A stretch of 30,926 nucleotides of DNA from an uncultured Clostridium sp. GTDB lineage: Bacteria > Bacillota_I > Bacilli_A > RF39 > UBA660. Below are positions 30,793-30,926 of the stretch, piece by piece. The position numbers were made by a program, and so were the translations under genes. Below the pieces are notes generated by a model. That model did not search any database. It saw only the letters and a list, made by a program, of their open reading frames with translations, and was not told where the DNA came from. Every line of letters begins with the position of its first letter. Position 1 is the first letter of the stretch. The stretch spans positions 1 through 30,926 of the forward strand of contig CAJJPX010000018.1 in assembly GCA_905193755.1 (NCBI GenBank), given 5' to 3'.

Positions 30793-30926
30793 AAGTGCAA
30801 TTTTTTTATTTTACGTATACTTTTAAATATAAAATATTGATTTTAATAATTGAGTCTTTGATGATAGTTTAATTATATCAAGTGTTTTAATTATAAAAGT
30901 TAATTTTTTTCTTATATTTTATAATA

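Noticed and set aside
1..30926. Mycoplasma-type code with TGA as Trp
   Set aside because: TGA ends the 11053 gene and ltaS at sensible overlaps with the next genes, and all Trp residues in the real genes are TGG.
1..30926. CRISPR array, tRNA, rRNA or insertion sequence
   Set aside because: No regularly spaced repeats, no tRNA-like cloverleaf with CCA-type end, no rRNA segments and no transposase-like proteins were seen.

Overview
The window is a very AT-rich chromosomal segment. Ribosome binding sites are AGGAGG-like, sigma-70 type promoters are clear (TTGAAA/TTGACA-17-TATAAT, often with an extended TGn -10), and the code is the standard bacterial one: TGA closes real genes at 11749-11751 and 26251-26253, and TGG encodes Trp. 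PcrA-type helicase, LtaS, a class B sortase, BspA-like repeats and gene order point to a low-GC Bacillota/Bacilli lineage, most like the uncultured gut RF39 or Mollicutes-related groups. That taxonomic reading is inference. Almost everything is on the + strand.

Layout. (1) 1-8620: pcrA helicase, an acidic YLGDT-repeat protein, an 862-aa unknown protein with a small partner, a SipW-type/BspA-like surface protein, a minus-strand HD phosphohydrolase and a membrane-anchored thioredoxin-fold-like protein. (2) 8630-16890: a surface operon with a class B sortase carrying an unusual cytoplasmic N-terminal domain, two paralogous four-cysteine membrane proteins, a 1264-aa secreted protein with about 50 cysteines and a TadE-like protein. 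A 311-nt gap follows, with a possible three-way-junction RNA, a terminator and a new promoter. (3) 16895-24121: a Tad/Flp-like (type IVc) pilus assembly locus. It has two tandem CpaB/SAF proteins, TadA ATPase, TadB, TadC, a small pilin-like protein with its own promoter and a strong following terminator, a TadE-like pseudopilin, a degenerate TadZ/CpaE ATPase and a VirB2/TrbC-like two-helix protein. No secretin (expected for a monoderm) and no prepilin peptidase are in the window. (4) 24128-30423: cell-surface polymer genes: LtaS with a translationally coupled membrane partner, a YunG-like protein, a membrane-anchored DUF4358-like protein, an AlgI/DltB-type MBOAT acyltransferase and a DHHW/AlgJ-like partner.

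(5) 30424-30926 has no ordinary gene but holds what I consider the best candidate for an undescribed system: a compact type I toxin-antitoxin-like locus. On the minus strand a 21-codon leader ORF overlaps by one base (TAATG) a 22-aa, extremely hydrophobic peptide. Each ORF has a strong ribosome binding site buried in its own hairpin. A short RNA with its own promoter and terminator is encoded convergently on the plus strand. The predicted 5' ends of both RNAs carry the same sequence, because the locus is flanked by an inverted repeat, so the toxin mRNA's 5' end could pair with its own 3' end, as in the fold-back inhibition of hok-type mRNAs.

How the parts work together (inference): regions 2 and 3 look like one surface-appendage programme, in which region 3 builds a Tad-like fibre and region 2 supplies surface proteins and a sortase. 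Region 4 builds and probably acylates an anionic surface polymer. The promoters and terminators listed are pattern calls by eye.
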